Positions 34,814 to 46,322 of a DNA stretch of 64,000 bases are shown here, in pieces. The first letter of the stretch is position 1. Every line of letters starts with the position of its first letter. Made by a program: the position numbers and the translations under genes. Where the stretch lies: contig DASYXY010000027.1 in NCBI GenBank assembly GCA_035934385.1, forward strand, positions 1 to 64,000, in the 5' to 3' direction. The notes under the pieces were generated by a model. The model was not told where the DNA came from and made no database searches. It saw only the letters and a program-made list of their open reading frames with translations. This DNA comes from CF-118 sp035934385. GTDB taxonomy: Bacteria > Chloroflexota > Dormibacteria > Dormibacterales > Dormibacteraceae.

Positions 34814-36076
34814 TCAGGGCTTGAGGAAGTCGACCTGCTCCTCGCGCCCGTCCCACACCACGGTCGTGCGCGCCGGCTCGGTGCGCGCCACGACCTTGCC
34901 CCCGCGCATCACGAGCTTTCGCGGCGAGACCAGGCGGATCGCGTCCATCTCGGTCGGCGCCGCGAACGCGCAGAGGTCGGCGCGGCAGCCCACGTCCAAC
35001 CCGTAGTCATCGAGGCCGAGGGCCTCGGCGGGATTGCGCGTGATCATGTCGATCAACGTCCGCAGCTCGCCGTGCCCCGACATCTGGCCGTAGTGCGCAA
35101 GCACGAATGCGGCCTGCAGCGGGTCGCCGTAGCCCAGCGGGTACCACGGGTCCATCACCGAGTCGTGGCCCACGCAGACGTTGACGCCGGCGGCCAGCAG
35201 CTCCTTGACGCGGGTGTGGCCGCGGCGGATCGGGTAGCTGTCGAAGCGGCCCTGCAGGGTCGCGTTGTCGAGCGGGTTCGTGACCATGTGCATGCCGGCC
35301 CGCTTCAGGTTGTTGATGAGCCGGTACGCATACGCGTTGTTGTACGAGTGCATGGCCGTCGTGTGGCTTGCGGTCACGCGGCCGCCCATGCCTAGCCGGA
35401 TGGTCTCGGCGGCCATCACCTCGACGAACCGCGAATGGTCGTCGTCGGTCTCATCGCAGTGGATGTCCACGCGCAGCCCCTTGTCCGCCGCCAGCGCCAT
35501 CGCGAACTTCACCGAACGCTCGCCGTACTCGCGGGTCAGCTCGAAGTGAGGGATGGCGCCGACCACGTCGACACCCATGTCGATCGCCTTGCGCATCAGG
35601 TCCTCGCCACCCTCGAACGAGAGGATGCCCTGCTGCGGAAAAGCGACCAGCTGCATGGTCATCTGGTCGCCGATCTCCTCGCGCAGCTCCAGCAGAGCGC
35701 GTACGGCGCGCAGCTCCGGGTCGCAGACGTCGACGTGGCTGCGCACGAACTGGACCCCGTTGGCGAGCTGCCAGCGAAGCACCGTGCGCACGCGCCGCTT
35801 GACGTCATCGACGCTCAGCGTCTTCACGCGCTCGGCCCAGATCGCGATGCCCTCGAACAGCGAACCCGTCTGGTTGTGGCGCGGCTCGCCCACCGTCAGC
35901 ACGGCATCGAGGTGGATGTGGGGCTCGACGAGCGCAGGCGTCACCAGGGCGCCGGCGAGATCCAGTACCTGCCGGGCCTCCGGCTCGGCCGGGGCGATCC
36001 GGCCATCCCGGATCCCGATTTCGCGGGTGGCGGTCTCCCCTGGCAGGCGTGCGCCCCGGAGCAGCAAATCCAGCAT
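34814..36076 (-). CDS. Cytosine deaminase / amidohydrolase (CodA-like)
   Basis: Metal-dependent deaminase of 420 residues, the length of CodA. EPHIHLDAVLT supplies the HxH pair (about residue 60), HCDETDDDHSR the histidine and acid, SHTTAMHS the next histidine, and GHDSVMDPWYPLG the final aspartate. These four groups and the order match cytosine deaminase rather than other amidohydrolases, although isoguanine or triazine substrates cannot be excluded. It diverges from an NCS1 permease by 74 bases, a divergent version of the codBA arrangement. Confidence 0.9.
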   Translation of the reverse strand: MLDLLLRGARLPGETATREIGIRDGRIAPAEPEARQVLDLAGALVTPALVEPHIHLDAVLTVGEPRHNQTGSLFEGIAIWAERVKTLSVDDVKRRVRTVLRWQLANGVQFVRSHVDVCDPELRAVRALLELREEIGDQMTMQLVAFPQQGILSFEGGEDLMRKAIDMGVDVVGAIPHFELTREYGERSVKFAMALAADKGLRVDIHCDETDDDHSRFVEVMAAETIRLGMGGRVTASHTTAMHSYNNAYAYRLINNLKRAGMHMVTNPLDNATLQGRFDSYPIRRGHTRVKELLAAGVNVCVGHDSVMDPWYPLGYGDPLQAAFVLAHYGQMSGHGELRTLIDMITRNPAEALGLDDYGLDVGCRADLCAFAAPTEMDAIRLVSPRKLVMRGGKVVARTEPARTTVVWDGREEQVDFLKP

Positions 36077-36150
36077 TTGGCGGAATCCTAATCCGGCTTT
36101 ATGCTTGCCGACGTACTGCCCGCCGGTCGTCTAGTGAGGGGGAAGCGCCT

Positions 36151-37629
36151 ATGCAAACGATCGAGGAAGTCGAAAAGCATGTACCGATTCGTGAGGGCGA
36201 ATACGGTGAGCGGGTAGCCACCGTCGAGCCCGGCGGTGTGGAGTTCATATCGCACAGCGAGCGTCACGGCACACCGATCCAGCTGTTCTGGACGTGGCTC
36301 TCGCCGAACCTCGAGTTCGCCACCGTCTTCGTCGGGGTGCTTGGCATCGCCGTGTTCGGCCTCAGCTTCTGGGAGACCGCGATCGCGATCATTGTGGGCA
36401 CAGCGCTCGGATCGCTGACGCACGCGGTCCTCTCTTCGTGGGGACCGAAATTCGGCGTACCGATGATGGTCGAGAGCCGTGGCGCGTTCGGCTTTCTGGG
36501 CAACATCCTTCCGGCCGGTCTCAATGCGTTCACTGGATCCATCGGCTGGTTCATCGTCAACAGTGTGAGTGGCGCCTTTGCGCTGCAGGCGCTGGCTCTA
36601 ATCATCAATCTCAACCTTCCGTTCTGGGTTACGTTCCTCATCATCGTCGTGGCCCAGGTCCTGATTGCGACCCTTGGCCACAACTTCATCCACGTCTTCG
36701 AGCGCTATGTGCTCCCGCTACTGGGAGTGGTGTTCCTGCTGGCGTGCATCGCCATCTTCGCCAACCCGCACGCCAACTACGGCATCGCAGCGAACGTCGG
36801 ACCGTTTGGGCACTTCGGGGCGTTCATGCTGCTGTTCACGGCCGTGTTCGGATATGCAGCCGGATGGAACCCCTACGCAGCGGACTACACACGGTACCTG
36901 CCGCCGAACACGAGCCGCACGATGGTCGGCTTCTGGGCCGGCGCGGGCGTCTTCGTGTCCTGCGTGCTCCTCGAGCTGATGGGAGCGGTGCTGGCCACGG
37001 TAACCGGCACCAAGTGGGGACCGAACGACATTCCCACTGTGCAGCTGGGCGTCGCCATGCCCAGCTGGCTGTACGACCTGACCCTCCTCTGCATCGCGAT
37101 CGGAGCCGTCGCAGCGAACGCGATCAACATCTACAGCGGCACGATGTCGTTGGTCGCGGTGGGCATCCGCGAGATGGGTTTGACTCTCCGCCAGCGGCGC
37201 GCCGTGCTCGCCATCGGGGCGGGCGTCCTTGGCTACGCGATCGGAGTCATCTTCCAAGCAAACGTCGGACCTGGAAGCAAGTACGAGTTCTTCCTGCTTT
37301 TGATCAGCTACTGGATCGCCGGCTGGCTCGCAGTGGTGCTGCTCGACTACTGGATGAAGGGCGGCAACTACGGCGACGAGTCGGTCTTCTACGACACCAA
37401 ACACCAGCGATGGCAGGGTTTCGCGGCGATGCTGATCGGCGTGGCCGTGCCCGCGTATCTGTTTGCCAACGACTACCCCTTCTACGTCGGACCGATCGCG
37501 AACAACAATCCGCAGATCGGAGACATCACGTTCGTCCTCGTGTTCATCCTCACCGGCGTCCTTTACTACGTCTTCCAGCTCGTCAGCGGACAACAGAAAT
37601 CGTCAGCGGCTATGGGGTCTCGCGCATAG
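36151..37629 (+). CDS. NCS1-family nucleobase/allantoin permease
   Basis: Membrane transporter of 492 residues with about twelve hydrophobic segments. It belongs to the nucleobase:cation symporter-1 family: FGVPMMVESRGAFGFLGNILPA, a PYAADYTRYLP loop and the C-terminal helix cluster are typical. It brings cytosine, purines or allantoin into the cell by sodium or proton symport. A GAGGGGG ribosome site lies 8 or so bases before the ATG; longer upstream frames lie in the divergent gene region. It starts the operon with DUF3830, amidohydrolase and allantoinase, so purine or allantoin uptake is likely. Confidence 0.93.
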   Translation: MQTIEEVEKHVPIREGEYGERVATVEPGGVEFISHSERHGTPIQLFWTWLSPNLEFATVFVGVLGIAVFGLSFWETAIAIIVGTALGSLTHAVLSSWGPKFGVPMMVESRGAFGFLGNILPAGLNAFTGSIGWFIVNSVSGAFALQALALIINLNLPFWVTFLIIVVAQVLIATLGHNFIHVFERYVLPLLGVVFLLACIAIFANPHANYGIAANVGPFGHFGAFMLLFTAVFGYAAGWNPYAADYTRYLPPNTSRTMVGFWAGAGVFVSCVLLELMGAVLATVTGTKWGPNDIPTVQLGVAMPSWLYDLTLLCIAIGAVAANAINIYSGTMSLVAVGIREMGLTLRQRRAVLAIGAGVLGYAIGVIFQANVGPGSKYEFFLLLISYWIAGWLAVVLLDYWMKGGNYGDESVFYDTKHQRWQGFAAMLIGVAVPAYLFANDYPFYVGPIANNNPQIGDITFVLVFILTGVLYYVFQLVSGQQKSSAAMGSRA

Positions 37630-37652
37630 ACATCGAAATCAAGGTCTCGAGG

Positions 37653-38042
37653 TTGCGCTTCGTGGCGCGCCTCGAGACCCAGCGCGCGCCGAGATCCTGC
37701 GCCAAATTCCAGTCCATGCTGCCGCTGCAGACGCAGATCATCCAGGCCCGCTGGAGCGGCGAGGCGGCCTGGATCCCGTTCGGCGAGCTCGACCTCGACC
37801 TCGGCTACGAGAACCACACCAGCTACCCCGCGCCCGGCCACCTTCTGCTGTATCCCGGCGGGATCAGCGAGACGGAGATCCTCTTCCCTTACGGCTCTTG
37901 CGTCTTCGGCAGCAAGATGGGCCAGCTGGCCGGCAACCATTTCGCGACCATTTACGAGGGCGCCGAGCACCTGGGCGAGCTCGGCCATCTCGTGCTCTGG
38001 AAGGGCGCTCAGGAGATCTCCTTCACGCAGCTGGCACGCTGA
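37653..38042 (+). CDS. DUF3830 family protein
   Basis: Protein of about 129 residues from TTG 37653. It matches DUF3830 (cyclophilin-like fold): ARLETQRAPRSCAKFQSMLP, then ARWSGEAAWIPFGEL, ENHTSYPAPGHLLLYPGG, and ISETEILFPYGSCVFGSKMGQLAGNHFATI. The N-terminal strand IDIEIKVSRLRF of the family extends upstream of the TTG with no ATG, GTG or TTG; the only overlap with the previous stop is an ATA codon at 37626. The real start is therefore unsettled. Its place between a nucleobase permease and allantoin genes suggests a role in purine or allantoin breakdown. Confidence 0.78.
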   Translation: MRFVARLETQRAPRSCAKFQSMLPLQTQIIQARWSGEAAWIPFGELDLDLGYENHTSYPAPGHLLLYPGGISETEILFPYGSCVFGSKMGQLAGNHFATIYEGAEHLGELGHLVLWKGAQEISFTQLAR

Positions 38043-38043
38043 C

Positions 38044-39267
38044 GTGACCGGCGCCGAGACGGTCATGGCAAGGTGCGACGAGCTCGCCGCCTGCAGCGAG
38101 GAGGCGGAACGCATCACGCGGCCGTTCGCGTCAGCCGCGATGCAGAGGGCGCACGAGCTGGTCGGACACTGGGTCCTCGAAGCAGGCATGCGCGTGAGCC
38201 GCGACAACATAGGCAACGTGCGCGGCCGCTATGAGGCGTCGAGCGCGGGCAGCCCCACGCTGCTCATGGGCTCGCACCTCGACACGGTGCGAGGGGCCGG
38301 GAGATACGACGGGATGCTGGGCGTTCTCGTGGCGATCGCGGCGGTCCAGGCGCTGCACGACGCAGGCCACCGGCTTCCCTTCGCGATCGAGGTCATCGCC
38401 TTCGCCGACGAGGAGGGATTGCGTTTCGGCTCCACGTACCTCGGCAGTCGCGCGCTGGCCGGCGCGCTTTCACCCGCCGACCTGGCACTCGTCGACGCGC
38501 GTGGCGTCAGCCTGGCGCAGGCGATCACCGATTTCGGCGGCGATCCATCGCGCATCGGCGAGGATCGTTGGCGCGGTGGCGACCTGCTCGGATACGTCGA
38601 GACTCACATCGAGCAGGGCCCGGTGCTGGAGGCGCGCCTGCTGCCCGTGGGAGTCGTGACCGCGATCGCAGGCCAGAACCGTTACGCGCTCACGCTCCAG
38701 GGTGAGTCGGGCCACGCGGGAACCGTGCCCATGAGCGTGCGGCGCGACGCCCTCGCGGCGGCCGCCGAAATCGTGCTGGCGGTCGAGACGGAGGCCCTCG
38801 CGCGGCCTGGCCTCGTCGCGACCGTCGGCAAGCTCGACGTCTTTCCCGGCGTGACGAACGTCATCCCCGGCCAGGTCGACCTCAGCCTCGACGTCCGCCA
38901 CTCCGACGACGCCACACGCATTGCAACGTGCGCACACATCCTGGAGCGGGCGCAGGATGTCGGCGCCCAGCGAAACGTGTCTGTGACCGTGAAACCGATA
39001 AGCGAGAACGCCGCGGTGCCCTGCTCGCCGCGACTCTCGGAGCTGCTGTCACGCGCTGTCGAGGACGCTGGGCTCGAGGTTCTGCACCTGCCCAGCGGCG
39101 CGGGTCACGACGGCGTGGCGATCTCGTCGCTGACCGAGATCGGAATGCTGTTCGTGCGCTGCAAGGGTGGCGTGAGCCACAGCCCCGCCGAGGCGGTGAC
39201 CGTCGAGGACGTGGCGGTTGCGATCGACGTCCTCGGCCACCTCCTTGAACGATTGGCGGCGGTTTGA
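38044..39267 (+). CDS. M20-family amidase, allantoate amidohydrolase-like
   Basis: Zinc or manganese peptidase-like amidohydrolase of 407 residues (M20/hydantoinase-carbamoylase group). GSHLDTVRGAGRYDGMLGV holds metal-ligand His and bridging Asp, FADEEGLRFGSTYLGSRAL the catalytic Glu pair, and HIEQGPVLEA another His-Glu. ESGHAGTVPM is the substrate-domain motif, and GAGHDGVAISSLTEIGMLFVRCKGGVSHS carries the last metal ligand. N-carbamoyl-amino-acid hydrolases share this pattern, but the adjacent allantoinase favours allantoate deamidation to ureidoglycine/ureidoglycolate. The GTG lies one base after the DUF3830 stop. Confidence 0.88.
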   Translation: MTGAETVMARCDELAACSEEAERITRPFASAAMQRAHELVGHWVLEAGMRVSRDNIGNVRGRYEASSAGSPTLLMGSHLDTVRGAGRYDGMLGVLVAIAAVQALHDAGHRLPFAIEVIAFADEEGLRFGSTYLGSRALAGALSPADLALVDARGVSLAQAITDFGGDPSRIGEDRWRGGDLLGYVETHIEQGPVLEARLLPVGVVTAIAGQNRYALTLQGESGHAGTVPMSVRRDALAAAAEIVLAVETEALARPGLVATVGKLDVFPGVTNVIPGQVDLSLDVRHSDDATRIATCAHILERAQDVGAQRNVSVTVKPISENAAVPCSPRLSELLSRAVEDAGLEVLHLPSGAGHDGVAISSLTEIGMLFVRCKGGVSHSPAEAVTVEDVAVAIDVLGHLLERLAAV

Positions 39268-40601
39268 CCAGCAGGGCAGACATCGTCGTTCGTGGCGGCC
39301 GCGTGGTGACCGCATCGTCGGTGATGGATGCGGACGTGGCCGTCGCCGAGGGTCGCATCACGGAGATCGGCGCGCGGCTGGACGTCGAGGCGGGCGAGGA
39401 GATCGACGCTTCCGGCCTTCACGTGTTTCCAGGCGGGGTCGACGCACATGTGCATTTCAACGAGCCCGGCCGCACCGAATGGGAGACGTTTGCGTGTGGG
39501 TCGGCAGCTCTCGCGGCGGGCGGCTACACGAGCTTCGTCGACATGCCGCTCAACAGCCTGCCCGTGACGATCGACGCAGACGCGTTCGACCAGAAGCTGG
39601 CCGCGGCGGAGAAGTCCGCGATCGTCGATTTTGGGATGTGGGGCGGCCTGGTGCCCGGCAACGTCGACCAGGTGGACCCGCTTCTCGATCGCGGCGTGCT
39701 CGGCTTCAAGGCCTTCATGTGCCCGAGCGGCATCGACGAGTTTCCGGCGTGCGATTCGATCACGCTGCGCGAGGGAATGACGCGGATCGCGCGCCGCGGT
39801 TCGATTCTGCTTGTGCACGCGGAAGATCCAGTGGTTCTCGACCAGCACATGGCGGCGCCCGGTGGCGCGAGTGCGAATGATTTCATCCAGTCGCGCCCTC
39901 CCGACGCGGAGCTCGCCGCCATCGGCCACGCCATCGACCTCGCCGCGGAAACCGGCTGCCGGCTGCACGTCGTCCATGTGAGCACGCTTGCCGGGATGGA
40001 GATGATCCGCGCCGCGCAGGGCCGCGGCGTCGACGTGAGCGGCGAGACGTGCCCGCACTACCTCCTTTACGTCGGGGACGACCTCCAGCGCCTGGGCGGA
40101 GTGGGGAAGTGTTTCCCGCCCTTTCGGACCGCGTCTGACAGGGACGGGCTGTGGGCCCTGCTCGTGACGGGCGTGCTGCCGATGGTGGTGTCCGACCATT
40201 CGCCGAGCACGATCGAGCTCAAGGAGGGCGAGGACTTCTTCAAGATCTGGGGCGGTCTGTCCGGCTGCCAAACCACGCGATTGTTGCTGCTGGCGCGATC
40301 ACTCGACGCGCGCCGCCTGGCCGCGGCCACCGCCACCAACGTAGCGAGCCGCTTCGGACTTGCCGGGAAGGGCGAGATCGCGCCTGGCTACGATGCCGAC
40401 CTGTGGCTCGCCGACCTTACGTACACAGGCGTCCTGCGCCGAGAAGAGCTGCTCTACAAGAACCCCTTCAGCGCGCACGAGGGCCAGCCGGTTCGCGGCC
40501 GCACCGTCCGCACGATCCGGCGCGGCGAGACGGTGTTCGCGGAGGGCAAGGTGCAGGTCGAGTCGGGCGGGCGTTTCATGCGTCCCGCAAGCGCGAGCTA
40601 G
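39264..40601 (+). CDS. allB: Allantoinase (dihydroorotase-like amidohydrolase)
   Basis: Dinuclear metal amidohydrolase of 445 residues that opens allantoin to allantoate. VFPGGVDAHVHFNEPGRTEWETF is the HxH segment and the very typical allantoinase continuation. GFKAFMCPSGIDEFP holds the carboxylated lysine, VHAEDP and HVVHVSTLAG the next His residues, and SDHSP the final Asp. The TTG start overlaps the amidohydrolase stop (TTGA). Its 3' end overlaps the convergent deaminase gene by 26 bases. Confidence 0.93.
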   Translation: MTSRADIVVRGGRVVTASSVMDADVAVAEGRITEIGARLDVEAGEEIDASGLHVFPGGVDAHVHFNEPGRTEWETFACGSAALAAGGYTSFVDMPLNSLPVTIDADAFDQKLAAAEKSAIVDFGMWGGLVPGNVDQVDPLLDRGVLGFKAFMCPSGIDEFPACDSITLREGMTRIARRGSILLVHAEDPVVLDQHMAAPGGASANDFIQSRPPDAELAAIGHAIDLAAETGCRLHVVHVSTLAGMEMIRAAQGRGVDVSGETCPHYLLYVGDDLQRLGGVGKCFPPFRTASDRDGLWALLVTGVLPMVVSDHSPSTIELKEGEDFFKIWGGLSGCQTTRLLLLARSLDARRLAAATATNVASRFGLAGKGEIAPGYDADLWLADLTYTGVLRREELLYKNPFSAHEGQPVRGRTVRTIRRGETVFAEGKVQVESGGRFMRPASAS

Positions 40602-41906
40602 CAGCCGCGAGCTCCCGGGCGATGGTCTCCTCGTCGCCGGTCAGCAGGTTGCCTTCGCGCACCACGACGCGGCCGTTGACTACGACCGCCTGAGCCCGCA
40701 CTGGAGGCGCCAGCGCCAGCGCCGCCACAGGGTCGGCGGAGCCGGCGTGCGCGAGATCGTCGATCCGGAAGCACGCCACGTCGGCGCATTTGCCCGCGGC
40801 CAGGGTGCCGCAATCGTCGCGCCCCAGGCACTGCGCGCCGCCTTGCGCGGCGAGCCTCCACGCACCCCGAGCGTCTAGCGCTTGCGGCGACGTCTCGCGT
40901 GCGCGCGCCAGCAGCAGGGCCTGGTGCACTTCGAAGGCCAGGTTGGAATCCTCGTTGCTGGCGGCGCCGTCCACGCCCAGGCCGACGCGCGCTCCTGCGC
41001 GGACGAGGTCCGCGACGCGGCACATGCCCGCGCCGAGCCGCATGTTGCTGGAAGGACAGTGGGCGACGCCAGAGCCCGACTCGGCGACTCGATCCACCTC
41101 GGCGTCGTTGAAATGGATCCCGTGAGCGAACCAAACGTCATCGCCTGTCCAGCCGAGATCGTCCATGAGCTCGAGCGGCCGGCGCCCGAATTTTTCGATG
41201 CAGAAGTCTTCCTCGTCCAGCGTCTCCGCCAGGTGGGTGTGGAGGCGTAGGCCGAGGCGCCGCGCGAGCTCCGCGGATTCCTCCATGAGCGCTGGTGTGA
41301 CCGAGAAGGGCGAGCAGGGCGCCACCACGACGCGGCACATGGAGCCCGGCGCGGGATCGTGGTAGCTCGTCGCGACCGATTGTGTGTGGGCGAGGATCGC
41401 GTCGTGCTCCTCGACCACATCGTCGGGCGGAAGGCCGCCTTTCGACTTACCCAGCGACATGGAGCCCCGGCACGGGTGGAACCGCAGGCCCAGCTCCCGC
41501 GCCGTTTCCACGAGCGCCTCGAAGATGCCGGGCTTTCCGGCCGGGAACACGTAGTGGTGGTCGGTCGACATGGTGCAACCGCTGAGCAGCAGCCTGGTCA
41601 TCGCCGCCCGCGCAGCCACACGCACGATGTCGGCGTCGATGCGCGCCCACACGGGGTAAAGGGCCTGCAGCCACTCGAAGAGCGTGCCGTCAGGAACGTA
41701 CGCTCGGGTGGCCCACTGGTACATGTGGTCGTGCGCGTTGACGAGTCCCGGCATGGCTACGCAGTTCGGCTCGTCCACAGTTTCATCGGCCTCTGGCGCC
41801 GGGCCTGAGCCGACCTGCCGGATCAGGCCGCCGTCGGCCAGCAGCCAGCCGTTTTCGATTTCCTCTCCGGCTCCGGTGACGAGCAGGCCGGCTTTGACGA
41901 GCAGCG

Positions 41907-41910
<4 letters not shown>
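40576..41910 (-). CDS. 8-oxoguanine/guanine-type deaminase (amidohydrolase)
   Basis: Amidohydrolase of 444 residues. MPGLVNAHDHMYQWATRAY carries the HxH-type pair. CRGSMSLGKSKGGLPPDDVVEEH, APCSPFSVTPALM, LHTHLAETLDEEDFC and GLGVDGAASNEDSN follow in the order seen in 8-oxoguanine deaminases. Guanine, hydroxyatrazine-type or isoxanthopterin substrates are alternatives in the same subfamily. It is the last gene of the purine operon and would release ammonia from an aminopurine to feed xanthine or urate into the pathway. The GTG overlaps the xanthine dehydrogenase stop (GTGA). Confidence 0.87.
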
Positions 41911-44149
<2,239 letters not shown>

Positions 44150-44153
<4 letters not shown>

Positions 44154-44611
44154 ATCCGTCCCGCCGCGAGGTTCACCGCGTCGATGATCTTCGCGTAGCC
44201 CGTGCACCGGCAGATGTTGCCGGCGAGCGCCTCGCGGATCTGAGCCTCGGTGGGTCTGCGTACCCGCTTCAGCAAATCGTGGGTTGCGACCACCAGGCCG
44301 GGCGTACAGAAGCCACACTGCACCGCGCCTGCCTCCACGAACGCTTGCTGCACCGAATGCAGCCCGTCCGCGCGGGCAAGACCTTCGACCGTGACGATGT
44401 TCCGGTTGTTGGCCTGGCCCCCGAGCACCAGGCAGGCGCACACGAGCACCCCGTCCAGGAACACCGAGCAAGAGCCGCATTCGCCTTGCTCGCAGGCGTT
44501 CTTCGATCCGTACAGACCGAAGCGCTCGCGCAGCACGTAGAGGAGACTCTCGCCCTCCCACACGCCGTCCGCCTCGCGGGCGACGCCGTTGACCGTGCAG
44601 GCGACCTTCAT
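44150..44611 (-). CDS. Xanthine dehydrogenase, [2Fe-2S] subunit
   Basis: Ferredoxin-like subunit of 153 residues, the standard length. The first cluster is bound by NACEQGECGSCSVFLDG plus a following Cys. The second is bound by QCGFCTPG and NICRCTGY. It passes electrons from the molybdenum site to the FAD subunit. The ATG overlaps the stop of the FAD subunit gene (ATGA), and its own stop overlaps the start of the molybdenum subunit gene. Confidence 0.95.
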
Positions 44612-45468
44612 GCCCAGCCCACGCGGTAGTCCTGCCAGGCCCAGCTCAAGCTGCGCCTCGCCATCACCGACAGCGCGTGCCGGCGGTAGGCGGCGGTGCC
44701 TCGCACGTCGTCGATGGGTTTCGCGGCCGCCGCCACGAGCTCGCCAAAGCGCGCGACGGCAGCGTCGCCTGGCGGCCGTCTGCCGTCCCAGTCCAGCTCG
44801 CCTTGAATGAACTGCTCCGCTTCGGTCGCCGGCAACGGAGTCGGGCCCGCGGATCCGATACCGGTTCGCACCTGGCGCCTCTGAGCGTCGAGCGCCAGCG
44901 CGAACGAGCACACCGCGATCACCATCGCGTTGCGGGTTCCGACCTTGGAAAACGTCTGCGGTCCGACGGCGGGCGCGATCAGGAAAGCCGCGATGAGCTC
45001 GTCGCCGCGCGCCGCGTTGCGCTTGGGGCCGGTGAAAAACTCGCGGACCGGAACGCGCCGTGTGCCCGACACCGAAGCCAGCTCCACCATCGCATCGGTT
45101 GCGAGCAGCGGCGGATGCGCGTCGCCCGCCGGCGAGGCGGTCCCGAGGTTGCCGCCGACGGTGCCGCGGTTGCGGATCTGCGGCGAGCCTACAGTCCGTG
45201 ACGCCATCGCCAGGCCTGGCATGCGGTCGCCGAGCTCGTCGATGATCCGCGTGTACGTCACGCCCGCGCCGACCCGGACGAGGCCGTCGTCGGTGGCCCA
45301 GTCGGTGAGGTCGGCGACGCGGGTGAGGTCGATGACCGCCTGTGGCCGGTTGTGGTCCAGGTTGATCTCGACCATCACGTCCGTGCCGCCCGCGATCGGC
45401 AGGGCCTCGGGATGCGCCGCCTTCATGGCCAGCGCCTCCGCCCAGGTGGACGGCTGCAGGAAGTTCAT
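44608..45468 (-). CDS. Xanthine dehydrogenase, FAD-binding subunit
   Basis: CoxM/XdhB-type flavoprotein of 286 residues. PIAGGTDVMVEINLD is the first FAD-binding loop and RNRGTVGGNLGTASPAGD the second, both diagnostic. The C-terminal helical domain ends with the GTAAYRRHALSVMARRSL block. It hands electrons from the FeS subunit to NAD or another acceptor. The gene is coupled by 4-base overlaps on both sides, to urate oxidase upstream and the FeS subunit downstream. Confidence 0.94.
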   Translation of the reverse strand: MNFLQPSTWAEALAMKAAHPEALPIAGGTDVMVEINLDHNRPQAVIDLTRVADLTDWATDDGLVRVGAGVTYTRIIDELGDRMPGLAMASRTVGSPQIRNRGTVGGNLGTASPAGDAHPPLLATDAMVELASVSGTRRVPVREFFTGPKRNAARGDELIAAFLIAPAVGPQTFSKVGTRNAMVIAVCSFALALDAQRRQVRTGIGSAGPTPLPATEAEQFIQGELDWDGRRPPGDAAVARFGELVAAAAKPIDDVRGTAAYRRHALSVMARRSLSWAWQDYRVGWA

Positions 45469-46319
45469 CCCCAGGCGGGTCCGGCGTCGGGCGCGTCGTG
45501 GCGTATGACCGTGCCTTCAATCAGCCCGTACGGCCGGTCGGCCGCGTAGAAGACCTCGTTGTCGTTCGTCAATCCGAACGGCGCCATGTCCACAATGAAG
45601 TGGTGTTTGTTCGGCATGGACATCCGGACCTCGACGATCTCGGGTCGCGCTTTCAGCACTGCTTCGCCCATCGCGTAGAGCGTCTGCTGCAGCGAAAGGC
45701 TGTGCTTGCTCGCGAAGGTCTCCAGCAGCAGTCGTCTGGCCTCGGCGAACGATCGAGCCCAGTCGTTCTCGGCGCCGGCAAAGCGCCACCGCGCTGTGAC
45801 CGCTGTCGCCAGGATTCGATCCTTCGTCTCCGGCAGGGTGGTGTAGCGATCGCGCGGGTAACCCCAGAACTCGGAACCGGCCGACTTCAGCACTATGAGG
45901 TCGGTCAGACCGCCGACGACCCACGCGCGGTGCCTCGTGCATGTGACCGCCGCGAGGCGCTTCTCCGCTCCGGCGCGGACGAAGGCGTGGTCGTTGATGC
46001 GCTCCCACGGGTGCTCCTCGATCGTCACACGCGCACGCTCGACCGAGTCGACGCCTGCGAAATGCCGCGCCAGGCGCAGCCCGAAATCCTCGATCTCGCC
46101 AACGCCGTCGCGGGCGAACGCGAAGACCGTGTTCTTCTGAGTGTCGGTGGGGAGGACCTTGCTGTTGTCGCCGGTCAGGTGCGTGGCGGCGAAATCGCCG
46201 GCCAACGCGACGCTGACGGTCAGGTCCTTGATCTCGTCCTTGGAGCCGGAACGCGTGACCCGCACGACGTGGGTCTCCGCCTTGCCGTACTGGTTGTCAC
46301 CAAGAACAATGTCGCTCAA
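45465..46319 (-). CDS. Urate oxidase (uricase)
   Basis: Cofactor-free uricase of 284 residues. LGDNQYGKAETHVVRV near the start, PTDTQKNTVFAFARDG with the Thr-Lys of the active site, and FVRAGAEKRLAAV are typical of the family. SEFWGYPRDRYTTLPETKDRILATAVTARW is another recognised block. The enzyme oxidises urate to 5-hydroxyisourate using O2. The next two genes encode the enzymes that process this product, so the three steps are linked in one operon. Confidence 0.95.
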   Translation of the reverse strand: MSDIVLGDNQYGKAETHVVRVTRSGSKDEIKDLTVSVALAGDFAATHLTGDNSKVLPTDTQKNTVFAFARDGVGEIEDFGLRLARHFAGVDSVERARVTIEEHPWERINDHAFVRAGAEKRLAAVTCTRHRAWVVGGLTDLIVLKSAGSEFWGYPRDRYTTLPETKDRILATAVTARWRFAGAENDWARSFAEARRLLLETFASKHSLSLQQTLYAMGEAVLKARPEIVEVRMSMPNKHHFIVDMAPFGLTNDNEVFYAADRPYGLIEGTVIRHDAPDAGPAWG

Positions 46320-46322
46320 CGC

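Noticed and set aside
36294..37650. Long open frame overlapping the NCS1 permease gene in another frame
   Set aside because: Only its last 130 or so codons, after the permease stop, have family similarity (DUF3830); the rest is Arg/His/Pro-rich shadow coding.
44154..44561. N-terminal extension of the xanthine dehydrogenase large subunit
   Set aside because: It overlaps the [2Fe-2S] subunit in a shadow frame; the GTG at 44153 gives the normal N-terminus.
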